Shown here piece by piece: positions 1 through 7,648 of a stretch of DNA of 13,708 bases (positions within the stretch are counted from its first letter, which is position 1; each line of letters starts with the position of its first letter). A model generated the notes under the pieces. The model was not told the DNA's origin, ran no database searches, and saw only the letters and a list, made by a program, of their open reading frames with translations. The DNA is taken from contig VIKJ01000051.1 of the NCBI GenBank assembly GCA_008080615.1, positions 1-13,708 on the forward strand, read 5' to 3'. Both the position numbers and the translations under genes were made by a program. The stretch comes from Chitinophagaceae bacterium. Its GTDB lineage: Bacteria; Bacteroidota; Bacteroidia; Chitinophagales; Chitinophagaceae.

Positions 1-84
1 AATTTTGGTTGTTTGTGCATTTGAAGTGTTTGAGAACAATACGCCCACTGCAATTGCCACACACACGAATAAGAATTTTTTCAT
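1..84 (-). CDS. OmpH/Skp-family periplasmic chaperone, N-terminal fragment (cut by window edge)
   Basis: Only the first 28 residues are in the window, starting at the ATG complementary to 82-84. They form a typical signal peptide: a KK pair after Met, a hydrophobic core (FLFVCVAIAVGVLF), then SNAQ, with likely cleavage after the Ala of SNA. The mature domain lies outside, so the family call rests on context. The fragment directly follows a clear OmpH gene on the same strand with a 71-base gap, and bamA followed by two OmpH/Skp genes is a recurrent Bacteroidota arrangement. If correct, the protein would be a small trimeric chaperone that holds unfolded outer-membrane proteins in the periplasm. 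Export is well supported; the exact family is inferred. Confidence 0.6.
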   Translation of the reverse strand, partial: MKKFLFVCVAIAVGVLFSNTSNAQTTKI

Positions 85-155
85 TGTAACGAGATTGATT
101 GTTGAAATTTGATTGTTGATTTGATAGTTTAGACTTATTGTTTGTTATTAATTCA

Positions 156-674
156 CTAATATTTAATTCCCATTTCTCTCAGCACATCATCACTCTTATC
201 TAACTTTGGGTCGGCAAATATAACGGTAATTCCTTCACTTTTATCTAGGATAAAATCATAAAATCGGGCAATTGCAATCTTTTGAATGGCATTGTACACC
301 TTATCCTGTATAGGTTTTACCAATTTTTGGCGTTCTTTAAACAAATCACCTTCGTATCCAAAGCGCTTTTTTTGCAGGTCTCTCACTTCTTTTTCTTTTA
401 CAAACAATTCATCTTCTCTTTTCTTCTTTAAATCGTCTGTAAGCATTACCTGCTCTGCTTCGTAGTTTTTATACATTTTGTCTAGCGCAGCCTGCTTATC
501 ATCAATCTCTTTTTGCCATTGCTCGCCCAATTGTTGCAATTTTTTATCTGCTTCTTTGTACTCAGGAACCTTGCTCAATATGAACTTGGTATCGATGATG
601 GCATAACGCTGTTGCGCTTGAACGCCCATAGACATACATAAAACAGCAAGAAATAATAGCATTGTTTTTTTCAT
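156..674 (-). CDS. OmpH/Skp-family periplasmic chaperone
   Basis: This 172-residue exported protein has a signal peptide (MKKTMLLFLAVLCMSMGVQA, cleavage likely before QQ20/21). The mature start, RYAIIDTKFILSKVPEY, is the usual opening strand of OmpH/Skp proteins. Residues about 38-115 are rich in charged heptads (KKLQQLGEQWQKEIDDKQ and onward), predicting the long coiled-coil arms that grip unfolded barrel proteins. The C-terminal part (ITVIFADPKLDKSDDVLREMGIKY) returns to the small beta body, and ending in a DDVLREMGIKY-like tail is common in this family. Length fits Skp homologues of 160-190 residues. It lies 20 bases after bamA, so co-transcription is likely. Function in periplasmic transit is inferred from the family. 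Confidence 0.9.
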   Translation of the reverse strand: MKKTMLLFLAVLCMSMGVQAQQRYAIIDTKFILSKVPEYKEADKKLQQLGEQWQKEIDDKQAALDKMYKNYEAEQVMLTDDLKKKREDELFVKEKEVRDLQKKRFGYEGDLFKERQKLVKPIQDKVYNAIQKIAIARFYDFILDKSEGITVIFADPKLDKSDDVLREMGIKY

Positions 675-694
675 ACTAAATGATTTTTAAAGGT

Positions 695-3439
695 TTATTC
701 TGGTTCAAAACCTAACATGAAGGTGAATCTTGCAGCATCCTTCATAGAATTGGTTCCATTAAACCTATCCAATCCTATGCCATAATCAAATCCTAGCAAT
801 CCAAACATGGGTAAAAAGAAGCGCATACCTACACCCACCGACCTTCTTAGCTGAAAAGGATTGTAGTCTTTAAAGGAATACCATCCATTGGCTGCTTCAA
901 AAAAGCCGAGTGCAAAAATGGTACTGCTTGGGTTTAAACTAAGCGGGTAACGCATTTCCATGGTGTATTTATTAAATATCGTAAAGTACTGGCTAGCCCT
1001 TTGCTGATCGGGGTTTACTCTAGGGTTAGAATTATCATATACCGGATAACCTCTATGTGCAATAATATCAAAACCCAATAAGGCAAACTGATTGGTTAAG
1101 CCCGCATCACCCACTTGAAAACGTTCAAACGGCGAGGTTTTTAAGTCTTGATTGAATTTTCCTACAAATCCAAACTTGGCGGCAAATCGCATTACAAATT
1201 GTTTATTTCTGTCTTCTCCATGTGGTTTACCCAATGGCACAAACCATTCTCCATTAAAACGCCACTTGTGGTATTCAATCCATTTGTATGGATTTTCGGT
1301 AGGATTTATTTGTGCATCAAATAGAGAAAACGGTGGTGTTATTTGCAAGCTAGCCAAGAAACTAGATCCCGATTTAGGGAACATGGGTTGATCCACTGAT
1401 GAACGTTGCAAAGACAACCGCAGGTTTAAGTTATTGATATTGCCATTGTTTAACCCTGGCAAATTAGTTGGATCTATGGCATAGTTACTCAATTTGTATC
1501 GGGTATAGTTTAAACCCATAGAAAAAGAGAAATAATCATCTGGCCACTTCAACTGTTTAGCAATACTAGCAGTTGCACCTGTTGTTAAAATATAACTGGT
1601 ATTGGCATAATTTGGATCATAAAATCCTGTAGTAGGATTATAGGTTTGTCCAAACTTGGTACTAAATACGCTTACTGTAAGTGCATTTCTTTTTTTACCA
1701 CCCAACCAAGGTTCGGTAAAAGATAAATTGTAAGAACGGAAGGCTTTACCATTACTCTGTAATCGTAAACTTAATTTTTGTCCGTCTCCCATTGGCAAAG
1801 GATCCCATGCTTCTTTGTGAAAAATATTCTTTGCAGAGAAGTTATTAAAAGATACCCCCAATGTACCGGTAAGACCAATCAATCCACCCCATCCTGCACT
1901 TAATTCTAACTGATCACTCGATTTTTCCTCTACACTATAGTTAATATCCACTGTGCCATCTTCCTGATTAGGAACAGGGTTGGGCGTAATTTTTTCCTGA
2001 TTAAAATAATTCAATTGGGCCAATTCACGAACCGAACGAATCAATAATTGTCTGCTGAATTTTTCGCCTGGAATGGTTCTGAGTTCTCGGCGTATTACAT
2101 ATTCTTTTGTTCTATCGTTACCAGTAATGCGCACATTTTTAATAGTTGCTTGTGGGCCTTCAATTAACCTGATTTCAAAATCAATGGTATCATTATAAAC
2201 GGCTGTTTCAACAGGATCTGTTCTAAAGAACAAGTATCCATCATCCTGATACAATCCACTGATATCACCCCCATCGGGTGATGAAGATTTACCTAATTTT
2301 TTATTGAGCGTTTCCTGATTATAAATATCTCCTTTTCTAATTCCTAAAATGGTAGTTAAAATAGAATCGGAATATTTGGTATTTCCTCTCCAAGTAATAT
2401 TTCCAAAATAATACTTGCGACCCTCATTCATTTTGATATCAATATTCAAATTGCCATTGGCTGTATTGTATACTGTATCACGCTCAACGGTTGCATCTCT
2501 ATAACCCAATGTGTTATAGTAATCAATTAAACTCTCTTTGTCTTCTATGTATTTTTTCTCATCAAATTTGGCAGAAGATAATTTAATTCGAACATAGGGA
2601 TCCAATACTTTTTTTGTTTTACTAAAAGTTAAGAATCCTCTCTCCTTCATGTATTCATCAAAAGTATAATGATCGGGTACTACAATTTTTCCACTATCAT
2701 AACTAGGAAATAAAGTAAGTCTTGATCTTTCTTTAGAACCTTTCAATTGCTTTTTTAGTTTGGCTTCTTCTATTGTAATATTACCAAAATTGATATTGCT
2801 GATTTTAACTTTAGGTCCCTTATCAATAATAAAATCCAATGCCAATGTATTATTGTTAAAGCTAGTATCCTTTCGTTCAGCTACTTTCACGATCGTAGAT
2901 CTGTAACCCTTTTCGGCGTAATATTTTTTAATCACTTCCGATGCGGTGATTTTCATATTCTCAGTAACAACCCTGTTGGGTACCAAACCTGTTTTGCCGC
3001 GCAAATCATCAGACTGCCCTTTAGGAATACCTTTAAAATAAAAATTAGATAAACGAGGACGCTCTGTTACATCAATCTCTATTTCAATTTCTTTGCCAGT
3101 TACCTTGGTTACATAAATAGCTACATCACTAAAATAATTCTGCCCCCATAATTTGGTGATGGCTTTAGAAAATTGGTCTCCTCCAGGAATGGCAATTTCA
3201 TCTCCAATACTAATATTGGCAATAGAGATCAAGAGGTTTTCATCAAAGAATTTATTTCCAGTTACTTTAATAGCAGCAACCTTATATTTTTTAGATGTCT
3301 TTTGGCTAAATAGATTAATCAGATCTGCTTCAATAGAAGTAATAGTAGTATCTGTGCCGGATGACTGTTGCGCAACTGCCGTTTGAGAAAATAATAAAAC
3401 AACTAAGCCCAACAATGATAATTTAAACACTTTCTGCAT
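695..3439 (-). CDS. bamA: Outer membrane protein assembly factor BamA
   Basis: BamA is the Omp85-family core of the machine that folds beta-barrel proteins into the outer membrane. The 914-residue product has a signal peptide (MQKVFKLSLLGLVVLLFSQTAVA), then a series of POTRA domains from about residue 52. Typical POTRA phrases are KVAAIKVTGNKFFDENLL and IKNVRITGNDRTKEYVIRRELRTIPGE. The 16-strand barrel begins near residue 511 (LSAGWGG) and runs to the end. The conserved L6 loop motif appears as AHRGYP near residue 796. The chain is longer than the roughly 810 residues of E. coli BamA, with extra sequence in the POTRA region (EYMKERGFLTFSKTKK), as in other Bacteroidota. The ATG at 3437-3439 was chosen over a TTG at 3487 because it starts the signal peptide directly. 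The final residues (FMLGFEPE) do not end in an aromatic. Confidence 0.95.
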   Translation of the reverse strand: MQKVFKLSLLGLVVLLFSQTAVAQQSSGTDTTITSIEADLINLFSQKTSKKYKVAAIKVTGNKFFDENLLISIANISIGDEIAIPGGDQFSKAITKLWGQNYFSDVAIYVTKVTGKEIEIEIDVTERPRLSNFYFKGIPKGQSDDLRGKTGLVPNRVVTENMKITASEVIKKYYAEKGYRSTIVKVAERKDTSFNNNTLALDFIIDKGPKVKISNINFGNITIEEAKLKKQLKGSKERSRLTLFPSYDSGKIVVPDHYTFDEYMKERGFLTFSKTKKVLDPYVRIKLSSAKFDEKKYIEDKESLIDYYNTLGYRDATVERDTVYNTANGNLNIDIKMNEGRKYYFGNITWRGNTKYSDSILTTILGIRKGDIYNQETLNKKLGKSSSPDGGDISGLYQDDGYLFFRTDPVETAVYNDTIDFEIRLIEGPQATIKNVRITGNDRTKEYVIRRELRTIPGEKFSRQLLIRSVRELAQLNYFNQEKITPNPVPNQEDGTVDINYSVEEKSSDQLELSAGWGGLIGLTGTLGVSFNNFSAKNIFHKEAWDPLPMGDGQKLSLRLQSNGKAFRSYNLSFTEPWLGGKKRNALTVSVFSTKFGQTYNPTTGFYDPNYANTSYILTTGATASIAKQLKWPDDYFSFSMGLNYTRYKLSNYAIDPTNLPGLNNGNINNLNLRLSLQRSSVDQPMFPKSGSSFLASLQITPPFSLFDAQINPTENPYKWIEYHKWRFNGEWFVPLGKPHGEDRNKQFVMRFAAKFGFVGKFNQDLKTSPFERFQVGDAGLTNQFALLGFDIIAHRGYPVYDNSNPRVNPDQQRASQYFTIFNKYTMEMRYPLSLNPSSTIFALGFFEAANGWYSFKDYNPFQLRRSVGVGMRFFLPMFGLLGFDYGIGLDRFNGTNSMKDAARFTFMLGFEPE

Positions 3440-3460
3440 CCCGTTTCTGTTTGTTCTGTT

Positions 3461-3478
3461 ACCTGCTAAAACACAGGT
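3461..3478. other. Short inverted repeat in the bamA leader
   Basis: ACCTG (3461-3465) and CAGGT (3474-3478) are perfect inverted arms around an 8-base A/T-rich loop, 22 bases upstream of the bamA ATG. It could form a weak 5-bp hairpin in the leader or be a protein-binding site. There is no U tract, so it is not a terminator. It may be chance. Confidence 0.25.
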
Positions 3479-3540
3479 ACTCAGCAATTAATTTGGTTAT
3501 TTAGGTTGGGCAAATTACCCCGAATAATGAAAACTGTTTG

Positions 3541-4296
3541 TTAAACCTGTATTTGTTGCCGGGTTTTTCCAAATCTACGTTCCCTGCCTTGGTAATCAAT
3601 GATGGCTTCATACAGATTTACTTTTCTAAAATCGGGCCAGCGGGTATTGGTAAAGTATAATTCGGCATAAGCCAATTGATACAATAAAAAATTGCTGATC
3701 CGATATTCACCACTGGTTCTAATCATCAATTCAGGATCGGGAAAATCACTGGTAGAAAGGTATTGCTGCAAGGTATCTGCATTAATGGTATGCGGATCAA
3801 TTTTACCAGCCTGCACATCTAGGCCAATATTTTTTACTGCATTTACCAATTCCCATCTACTGCTATAACTCAATGCCATTATGAGGTTCAGCCCAGTGTT
3901 ATGCGATGTCATCTCTAATGCTTCATTCAATTCTATCCTAGCAAAATGGGGTAACATATTCAAATCGCCTATCACATGCAATTTGATATTGTTCTTATTC
4001 AATACCGGCACTTCCTTATGAATAGTATCTACCAACAAGCCCATCAATCCTTCTACTTCCTGCTGGGGACGATCCCAGTTTTCAGTACTAAATGCATATA
4101 GGGTAAGGTATTGTATACCCAACTCTGCAGCACCTTCTACAATATCGCGCACACTTTCTACTCCGTGAAAATGACCGTATAAACGCTCCTGCCCTTTTTC
4201 TTCGGCCCAACGCCCATTCCCATCCATTATGATAGCAATATGACTGGGTAGTTGCTCCTTATTGATTTTAGGCAAAAGGTTTTCCTGTTGAACCAT
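3541..4296 (-). CDS. uppS: Isoprenyl transferase (undecaprenyl diphosphate synthase)
   Basis: This cis-prenyltransferase condenses farnesyl diphosphate with isopentenyl diphosphate units to make the C55 lipid carrier for peptidoglycan and surface glycans. All family signatures are present in 251 residues: HIAIIMDGNGRWA, with the catalytic Asp at residue 25 and the diphosphate-binding GNGR; YGHFHGVESVRDIV; LTLYAFSTENWDRP; and the C-terminal DPELMIRTSGEYRISNFLLYQLAYAELYFT, which binds the second substrate and Mg2+. FLLYQ replaces the commoner FLLWQ, a mild variant. Length is normal (240-255), and the start at 4296 leaves about 18 residues before the first motif. A -7-like box lies just upstream. 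The gene sits between a DUF6089 gene and bamA, which is standard Bacteroidota order. Confidence 0.96.
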   Translation of the reverse strand: MVQQENLLPKINKEQLPSHIAIIMDGNGRWAEEKGQERLYGHFHGVESVRDIVEGAAELGIQYLTLYAFSTENWDRPQQEVEGLMGLLVDTIHKEVPVLNKNNIKLHVIGDLNMLPHFARIELNEALEMTSHNTGLNLIMALSYSSRWELVNAVKNIGLDVQAGKIDPHTINADTLQQYLSTSDFPDPELMIRTSGEYRISNFLLYQLAYAELYFTNTRWPDFRKVNLYEAIIDYQGRERRFGKTRQQIQV

Positions 4297-4313
4297 GCAC
4301 TCGATTTAGGGGG

Positions 4314-4343
4314 CAAAATTAACAAAATCAACGGTTTCTGCAG
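4314..4343 (-). promoter_or_regulatory. Candidate promoter of uppS (and bamA-ompH)
   Basis: On the minus strand TAATTTTG (4321 down to 4314) matches the Bacteroidota -7 consensus TAnnTTTG exactly. CTG at 4343-4341 lies 19 bases upstream as a two-of-three match to the -33 TTG. The start point would fall a few bases beyond 4314, giving a leader of roughly 10-15 bases before the uppS ATG. Confidence 0.45.
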
Positions 4344-4373
4344 ATTTAAATGCAATAAAAGACTAGGAATTAA

Positions 4374-5219
4374 TTAATTAGTTGGGCAACGGTAGTTCTG
4401 GAAGTTAAATGAGAGGCCAATTTTGATGGTGGCGTAGGAGTCTTTTTTAAGGCTATTGCCACGCTGGCGGCCTTTTGCACCAATAGATGAGCCTGTTTCA
4501 TAACTTCTGTCTTGTAACAAAAAAGCAGGTGAAACCGAGCCATCTGGCAAGGGAGGGAATGCATCAGGGGCATATAAACCGCTAACATCATCCAAGTAAT
4601 CGGTATTGGTGAAGCGATAAACAATCTCTGTAAAAAAATTCACCCGCTCATTGAGGGCATATTTAAAGCCAAGGGTGAATGGAATACTGATGGCTGTTGA
4701 GCCATATGGATTGAGGTTGGGATACTGAGAACTTCCCTGACCTTCGGTTCCCAAGGCGCGAAGCAGGTATTTTTGCCCATTTAAATAGGCATATGGATCA
4801 TAGGAGAATACTGCGATACCCAATCCGATATAAGGCGTGTAATTGTAGCCCTGAAATCCGGGCTGAAAGCGAAAAAAGTTAAAATCACCAGATAAACCCA
4901 ACTCCCAAATACTGGTATTAAAGCTCAGATTTCTTCTACGTTGAACCGAATTTTGGCTATAAATATCCGAATAACCCAAAAAACTATATTCGCCCGAAAT
5001 ACGGATGCCTACATAATTAGAAAGTTGTTTTCTATAAAAAGCGCCAAAAGCAATTTTGGGACTATTGATTCTTGCATCTGGATTTAAATCGCCAAAATAA
5101 TGCCCAAGACCAACCCCAACGCCAATTTCACCGGTATGAACAAAGCTTTCCATAAGCTGTGCTTTTGAAGCTGTCCATGATAACAGAACAATAAAAAATA
5201 TGCCGGCTTTTTTGATCAT
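4374..5219 (-). CDS. DUF6089 family outer-membrane beta-barrel-like protein
   Basis: This 281-residue exported protein has a signal peptide (MIKKAGIFFIVLLSWTASKA, cleavage before QLMES). The mature part begins TGEIGVGVGLGHYFGDLNPD, a hallmark of the DUF6089 family. It then shows alternating amphipathic strands rich in Tyr, Phe and Gly (YKQLSNYVGIRISGEYSFLG-like segments, YTPYIGLGIAVFSYDPYA, FTLGFKYALNERVNFFTEIVYRFTNTDYLDD), consistent with a small 8-10 strand barrel. The C-terminus (YATIKIGLSFNFQNYRCPTN) places a last strand before a short tail with one Cys. The family regularly precedes uppS and bamA in Bacteroidota, suggesting an envelope role, but no biochemical function is established to my knowledge. 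A possible promoter is visible upstream. Confidence 0.82.
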   Translation of the reverse strand: MIKKAGIFFIVLLSWTASKAQLMESFVHTGEIGVGVGLGHYFGDLNPDARINSPKIAFGAFYRKQLSNYVGIRISGEYSFLGYSDIYSQNSVQRRRNLSFNTSIWELGLSGDFNFFRFQPGFQGYNYTPYIGLGIAVFSYDPYAYLNGQKYLLRALGTEGQGSSQYPNLNPYGSTAISIPFTLGFKYALNERVNFFTEIVYRFTNTDYLDDVSGLYAPDAFPPLPDGSVSPAFLLQDRSYETGSSIGAKGRQRGNSLKKDSYATIKIGLSFNFQNYRCPTN

Positions 5220-5247
5220 AAAGAAGAAGATACTGGGTTTCTTATTT

Positions 5248-5275
5248 GTAAAATAGCATCAAAAATCAATACCAA
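5248..5275 (-). promoter_or_regulatory. Possible promoter of the DUF6089 gene
   Basis: On the minus strand TATTTTAC (5255 down to 5248) is a partial match to TAnnTTTG, lacking the final TG. TTG at 5275-5273 is 17 bases upstream. The position gives a leader of about 20-25 bases. The match is imperfect, and read-through from nadK is an equally good explanation for expression. Confidence 0.3.
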
Positions 5276-5280
5276 AAATG

Positions 5281-6159
5281 TTAATTTCTTTTATCAAGAC
5301 CCCAAGTAAGTTTAGAACGCAGCGTGGATAGAAAAGTATTTTCGTTTAAGCGAATCAAGTTAACCCCAAAATTTTCTTTTCTAATGGCCAACTGAACGGT
5401 TTTAGGAACTATTTCTCTACGTGCATCCATTGCACAAATAAATTGGTCTGACCTTCCTTCTACTTCAAAAGAAATAATATTGTTATCAGGAATTACTATA
5501 GATCGAACATTTAAATTATGAGGTGCAACTGGCGTGATTACCAAACTAGAAGAATCGGGAAATACGATAGGGCCATTGCAACTAAGATTGTAGCCGGTAG
5601 AACCAGTTGGGGTTGCTACAATTAAACCATCAGCCCAATACGTATTTAAGAACTCTCCATTCATATACGTATGAATTTTAATCATCGGAGAAATATCTCT
5701 TTTATAAATAGCAAACTCATTTAAAGCAAATGGCGCATCTGTAAAAAGCGGCATGTTAGAATCTAAATGAATCAAGGTTCTTTTATCAATTAAAAAAGTA
5801 TGATTCACTAATGCGTCTACTGCAACTGTAAGTTCTTCTCTGCTTATGCTTGCTAAAAATCCAAGCCTTCCAAAATTGATTCCTAATAAAGGAATATTTT
5901 TTTCTTTCACCAATGTAACAGCATCCAGCATGGTGCCATCACCACCTAAACTAATTAGGCAATCGATAGATTCATCTAAATCTTCAGAGCCCCCAAATGA
6001 TATTAATTTTTTTGTAAGATGATCTGGGATAGTAAACTGTTCTACCAATGTATTGTACAATAATATCTCGGTATCATATCTACCCAATTCTTCTAATAAT
6101 ATTAATAAGGGATTTTCTTGCTCAATATCTAACCCACGGCTGTAAATAGCAACTTTCAT
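5281..6159 (-). CDS. nadK: NAD kinase
   Basis: NadK phosphorylates NAD to NADP using ATP, in the cytoplasm. The 292-residue protein carries the family signatures in order: the GGDGT motif at residues 72-76 in SLGGDGTMLDAV; LLGINFGRLGFLASI just after; NEFAIYKRD, whose NE pair contacts NAD; and ADGLIVATPTGSTGYNLSCNGPIV, the conserved Gly/Thr-rich loop. The C-terminal half (FEVEGRSDQFICAMDARREI) also fits. Length matches bacterial NadK (about 290). The ATG at 6157-6159 was chosen over an in-frame TTG two codons earlier, because MKVAIYSRG is the usual first strand of this family. The upstream CBS-ACT gene ends 45 bases away, and a terminator-like hairpin lies between. No good promoter is visible in that gap. 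Confidence 0.96.
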   Translation of the reverse strand: MKVAIYSRGLDIEQENPLLILLEELGRYDTEILLYNTLVEQFTIPDHLTKKLISFGGSEDLDESIDCLISLGGDGTMLDAVTLVKEKNIPLLGINFGRLGFLASISREELTVAVDALVNHTFLIDKRTLIHLDSNMPLFTDAPFALNEFAIYKRDISPMIKIHTYMNGEFLNTYWADGLIVATPTGSTGYNLSCNGPIVFPDSSSLVITPVAPHNLNVRSIVIPDNNIISFEVEGRSDQFICAMDARREIVPKTVQLAIRKENFGVNLIRLNENTFLSTLRSKLTWGLDKRN

Positions 6160-6172
6160 AATCAATTATTTA

Positions 6173-6205
6173 AAAAAATGCAGCTGATTCAATTGAAAAA
6201 GCTGC
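6173..6205 (-). terminator. Rho-independent terminator-like hairpin after the CBS-ACT gene
   Basis: GCAGCT (6180-6185) and AGCTGC (6200-6205) are perfect inverted arms. They enclose the perfect palindrome TTCAATTGAA, so 22 of 26 bases are symmetric. On the minus strand the stem is followed by A and then seven T, the layout of an intrinsic terminator. The first arm overlaps the last base of the CBS-ACT stop codon. It could end that transcript or act as an attenuator before nadK. Confidence 0.6.
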
Positions 6206-6864
6206 TACATATTGAGGTATGAAATCAAATGATTGTAATTTTCTTTTAACTCATTTGCATACTCTTCTTCTCCAAAATAATATCGCACCACGTAGTCGTA
6301 GCGTTGAAATGTGGCTACTATATCAGATACTTCTATCTTGTTAATCTTAAGGGTAATAATCACCATACCTGTTCCCGCTTCGGTATACGTATTCAATTGG
6401 GTAATATAAGAATCATTGGTTTCTACTAAGCGGCTTAATTCACCAAAAGAAAAATTCCTTTTATCGGTTTCTAATACTATCACCGCACCCTTTTCTTCCA
6501 TACCTAAAAACAAAGAAACAGCTTTGATTAATTCTTTCGAAAGCACTACGCCCAATAATTCCATCTGCTCATTTACTACTGGTAACAAAGACAAATCTTG
6601 ATTGGAAATTAATTTGAGTGCATTTAAAAAATGTTCTTCGCTTTTAACGGAAATTTTTTTGAGTACTTCAGGATTAGACAAATGAATATCTGCCTCCTCG
6701 GCATCTAACAAATCGTCTTTTGCAACGATGCCTACAAATTTATCTTCGCTTAGTACAGGCAAATGCAATACATCATAATCATCCATCAACTGTAAAGCAA
6801 AACTGGCTTTATCAGCAATGTTCAACGAAGGGAAACTGGTATTTAATAATTGAGATACGAGCAT
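6205..6864 (-). CDS. CBS-pair protein with C-terminal ACT-like domain
   Basis: The 219-residue cytoplasmic protein has two CBS motifs. The first is at about residues 1-60 (DKASFALQLMDDYDVLHLPVLSEDKFVGIVAKDDLLDAE) and the second at about 70-120 (HFLNALKLISNQDLSLLPVVNEQMELLGVVLSKELIKAV). A CBS pair typically binds adenine nucleotides. From about residue 128 (GAVIVLETDKRNFSFGELSRLVETNDSYITQLNTYTEAGTGMVIITLKINKIEVSDIVATFQRYDY) the pattern fits an ACT-like small-ligand domain, an architecture reminiscent of AcuB-type proteins. There is no enzymatic domain, so a sensor or regulator role is likely; partner and ligand are unknown. It starts 7 bases after the broken hydrolase gene and ends in a terminator-like hairpin. 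Its place before nadK makes a nucleotide-linked role tempting, but that is inference. Confidence 0.85.
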   Translation of the reverse strand: MLVSQLLNTSFPSLNIADKASFALQLMDDYDVLHLPVLSEDKFVGIVAKDDLLDAEEADIHLSNPEVLKKISVKSEEHFLNALKLISNQDLSLLPVVNEQMELLGVVLSKELIKAVSLFLGMEEKGAVIVLETDKRNFSFGELSRLVETNDSYITQLNTYTEAGTGMVIITLKINKIEVSDIVATFQRYDYVVRYYFGEEEYANELKENYNHLISYLNM

Positions 6865-6871
6865 GCCGAAT

Positions 6872-7574
6872 CTAAGTATTTGCTAACTGTTTTTGAAGAA
6901 AGCTATCTAAAATTGCGTTGAATTCTTCGGGCACTTCCATCATAGGTGCATGTCCGCATTTGTCTATAAAATGCAATTCACTATTAGGAATTAATTTATT
7001 AAACTCTTTACCTACAAATGGTGGTGTAATAATATCATTGTTACCCCATACCAATAAAGTAGGTTGTTTTATTTGATTCAATTCCTCTCCCAAATTATTG
7101 CGAATAGCGCTTTTTGCAAGTGCAATAATTTTAATCACTTTAACCCTACTATTGGTTATTTCAAACACTTCATCTACCAATTCTTTTGTAGCAGTTTCTG
7201 GATCGTAAAAAGTAAGTTGTGTTTTTTTCTTGATGTACTCATAATCACCTCTCTTAGGATAACTATCGCCCATTCCATTTTCGAACAAGCCGCTGCTTCC
7301 TGTAAGTGTTAATGATTTAATTAGTTCAGGATGTTTTAAAACATGTACTAATGCAACATGACCTCCCAATGAATTTCCTAATAAATGAATATTGGTATAA
7401 CCTCTAGTTTCGATAAACTTGTTTACATATTTTGCTAAATTGCTTACTAAAATGGTTTACCAAGTGTTCAAAATTGCTCATTGCACCAAATAATCCATGA
7501 AGCAAAAGCAAGGTTTCTCCTTCTCCTACTTCAACAAATTTGAACTTCTCTATTTCTTTAATTTCGTAATTCAT
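6872..7574 (-). pseudogene. Alpha/beta-fold hydrolase, disrupted by an out-of-frame internal deletion
   Basis: The ATG at 7572-7574 opens a frame beginning MNYEIKEIEKFKFVEVGEGE. It includes the oxyanion-loop motif HGLFG (residues 26-30) and FEHLVNHF, then loses homology and stops at 7404-7406 after 56 codons. A second frame, open from 7456 down to 6872, resumes with LAKYVNKFIETRGYTNIHLLGNSLGGHVAL (nucleophile elbow GNSLG). It continues through the acid region (LLVWGNNDIITPP) and the histidine (GHAPMMEVPEEF). Together they make a recognisable hydrolase, but the roughly 20-25 residues that normally join HF to LAKYV are absent. The frame offset requires a deletion of 3n+2 bases near 7440-7460. 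The C-terminal open frame has only a TTG start (7369), inside the catalytic elbow, so an active short form is unlikely. An assembly error is the main alternative. Confidence 0.82.
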
Positions 7575-7648
7575 GCGTTCTTTTGCAATTCATGCTAAAG
7601 TAGCGAAAATAAGGCATATATCATAGTTACCAACGATGGAATATGGGC

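Noticed and set aside
1152..3386. Plus-strand open frames opposite bamA
   Set aside because: They have low-complexity, non-family sequence and lie wholly antisense to a strongly conserved gene.
3440..3487. N-terminal extension of BamA from a TTG at 3487
   Set aside because: It adds 16 polar residues before a complete signal peptide; the ATG at 3437-3439 gives a standard exported protein.
4369..4380. AATTAATTAATT palindrome at the end of the DUF6089 gene as a terminator
   Set aside because: A pure A/T repeat with no stable stem and no following T run on the minus strand.
4370..4624. Minus-strand open frame overlapping the 3' end of the DUF6089 gene
   Set aside because: It is an out-of-frame shadow of a protein with clear family features and a signal peptide.
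6160..6165. Two-codon extension of NadK from a TTG
   Set aside because: MKVAIYSRG from the ATG at 6157-6159 is the usual family start, and TTG starts are less likely.
6872..7369. A stand-alone short hydrolase starting at a TTG at 7367-7369
   Set aside because: It would begin inside the nucleophile elbow and lack the Ser and the oxyanion loop; the upstream fragment clearly belongs to the same gene.
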